Shown: positions 40,099 to 40,439 of the stretch, piece after piece
How the letters are laid out: every line of letters starts with the position of its first letter
How positions within the stretch are numbered: the first letter of the stretch is position 1
From: Candidatus Pacearchaeota archaeon
GTDB taxonomy: Archaea; Nanobdellota; Nanobdellia; Pacearchaeales; GW2011-AR1
DNA: 40,439 nucleotides
Direction: 5' to 3'
NCBI GenBank assembly: GCA_017609085.1
Contig: JAFCEO010000011.1
Span: 1 to 40,439 of the forward strand
The notes under the pieces: generated by a model
Told to the model about the DNA's origin: nothing
Databases searched by the model: none
What the model saw: the letters and a program-made list of their open reading frames with translations, nothing else
Program-made: the position numbers and the translations under genes

Positions 40099-40439
40099 AT
40101 GAAAAATGAAATATCTTCAAAAAAATTTATAGTATTCACCATTTTACTTTTAATTTTAATAACAATCTTAACTAAATTTTATGGCGTTACTGATGTAGGA
40201 GACTATGCAGATACTGCAAAATTTTTTGCTGGAAGCTACAACGCAAAATTAAGAACAAGCCATTCAGTTCTATATGGTCTGATTCATGCCCCTTTTGTAA
40301 AACTAAATTCTAATTTTTTATTCTTAAAATTAAGCGCGGTTTTGTGGCTTTCCCTGCTTACGATAAGTTTGTATTATATAAGCAATAAAAACAAAAAAAC
40401 TTTATTGCTTTTTATAACAACTCCTATTTTATGGTATAT
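40099..40439 (+). CDS. Membrane protein, probable GT-C glycosyltransferase, truncated by the window end
   Basis: The visible 113 residues start MKNEISSKKFIVFTILLLIL with a membrane helix, then an outer loop DVGDYADTAKFFAGSYNAKL with acidic residues as in GT-C enzymes, a serine/leucine stretch SHSVLYGLIHAPFV and two further membrane segments (FLKLSAVLWLSLLTISLYYI, LLLFITTPILWY). The pattern fits the GT39/PMT-like family that uses lipid-linked sugars. The gene runs off at 40439. Confidence 0.6.
   Translation, partial: MKNEISSKKFIVFTILLLILITILTKFYGVTDVGDYADTAKFFAGSYNAKLRTSHSVLYGLIHAPFVKLNSNFLFLKLSAVLWLSLLTISLYYISNKNKKTLLLFITTPILWY

Overview
The window looks like chromosomal DNA of a small-genome archaeon, most likely of the DPANN group (Pacearchaeota/Woesearchaeota-like; this placement is my inference). 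The reasons are archaeal-type ribosomal proteins (uS13-uS4-uS11-RpoD-eL18-uL13-uS9, eL21), archaeal RNA polymerase subunits D, F and N, an RNase P Rpp21 subunit, SecF-SecD, a pyruvoyl-type arginine decarboxylase, intron-bearing tRNA-Leu genes without encoded CCA, an isolated 5S rRNA gene and very AT-rich DNA. Many genes have a TATA-like box about 25 bases before the start codon and no room for a ribosome binding site, which suggests leaderless transcripts.

Layout. 1-1271: two divergent conserved genes, pdaD and a XerA-type recombinase, each broken by an internal deletion plus frameshift. 1325-2721: a membrane protein and an orphan Cas4-like nuclease. 2731-7824 (minus): a translation/transcription block (ribosomal proteins, RpoD with an eight-cysteine ferredoxin domain, RpoF, DUF655, eL21), with an intron-containing tRNA-Leu inside it and a ribosome-hibernation-factor-like protein at its head. 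7911-11021: a MacB/FtsX-type ABC exporter operon; 11022-12443: a secreted/anchored protein, RpoN and Rpp21; 12553-12666: 5S rRNA.

12701-26818 (minus): a 14 kb accessory island read as two consecutive operons. The upstream one (26818 to 19484) encodes a type IIG/COG1002-like DNA methyltransferase cut in two at the junction between catalytic and target-recognition parts by an intact AlbA_2/ATPase (COG2865) gene, then a PD-(D/E)XK-like protein and two proteins with HEPN-type R-x4-H motifs. The downstream one (19212 to about 12701) encodes a winged-helix/MNT nucleotidyltransferase, a HEPN partner, a 1057-residue PLD-SNF2 helicase fusion, a Cas4-like PD-(D/E)XK nuclease, a five-pass membrane metzincin protease and a small basic protein that looks frameshifted. 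It has its own BRE/TATA promoter overlapped by two perfect 16-bp repeats. This combination is the best candidate for an undescribed defence or DNA-processing system.

26819-27630 carries only small plus-strand ORFs, one holin-like, and may be a virus or plasmid remnant. 27631-32398 is housekeeping again: DUF362, a strong candidate structured ncRNA with its own promoter, tRNA-Leu, a PIN protein, tRNA-Arg, tRNA-Gly, SecF and a PDZ-containing SecD. 32483-40439 is a surface-sugar region: sugar nucleotidyltransferase, Nudix-like protein, two family-2 glycosyltransferases, a GHMP sugar kinase, dTDP-glucose 4,6-dehydratase-like and DegT aminotransferase-like enzymes, a small methyltransferase and the start of a membrane glycosyltransferase-like protein. 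Together they could make and attach a nucleotide-activated deoxyamino sugar to lipid or protein glycans.
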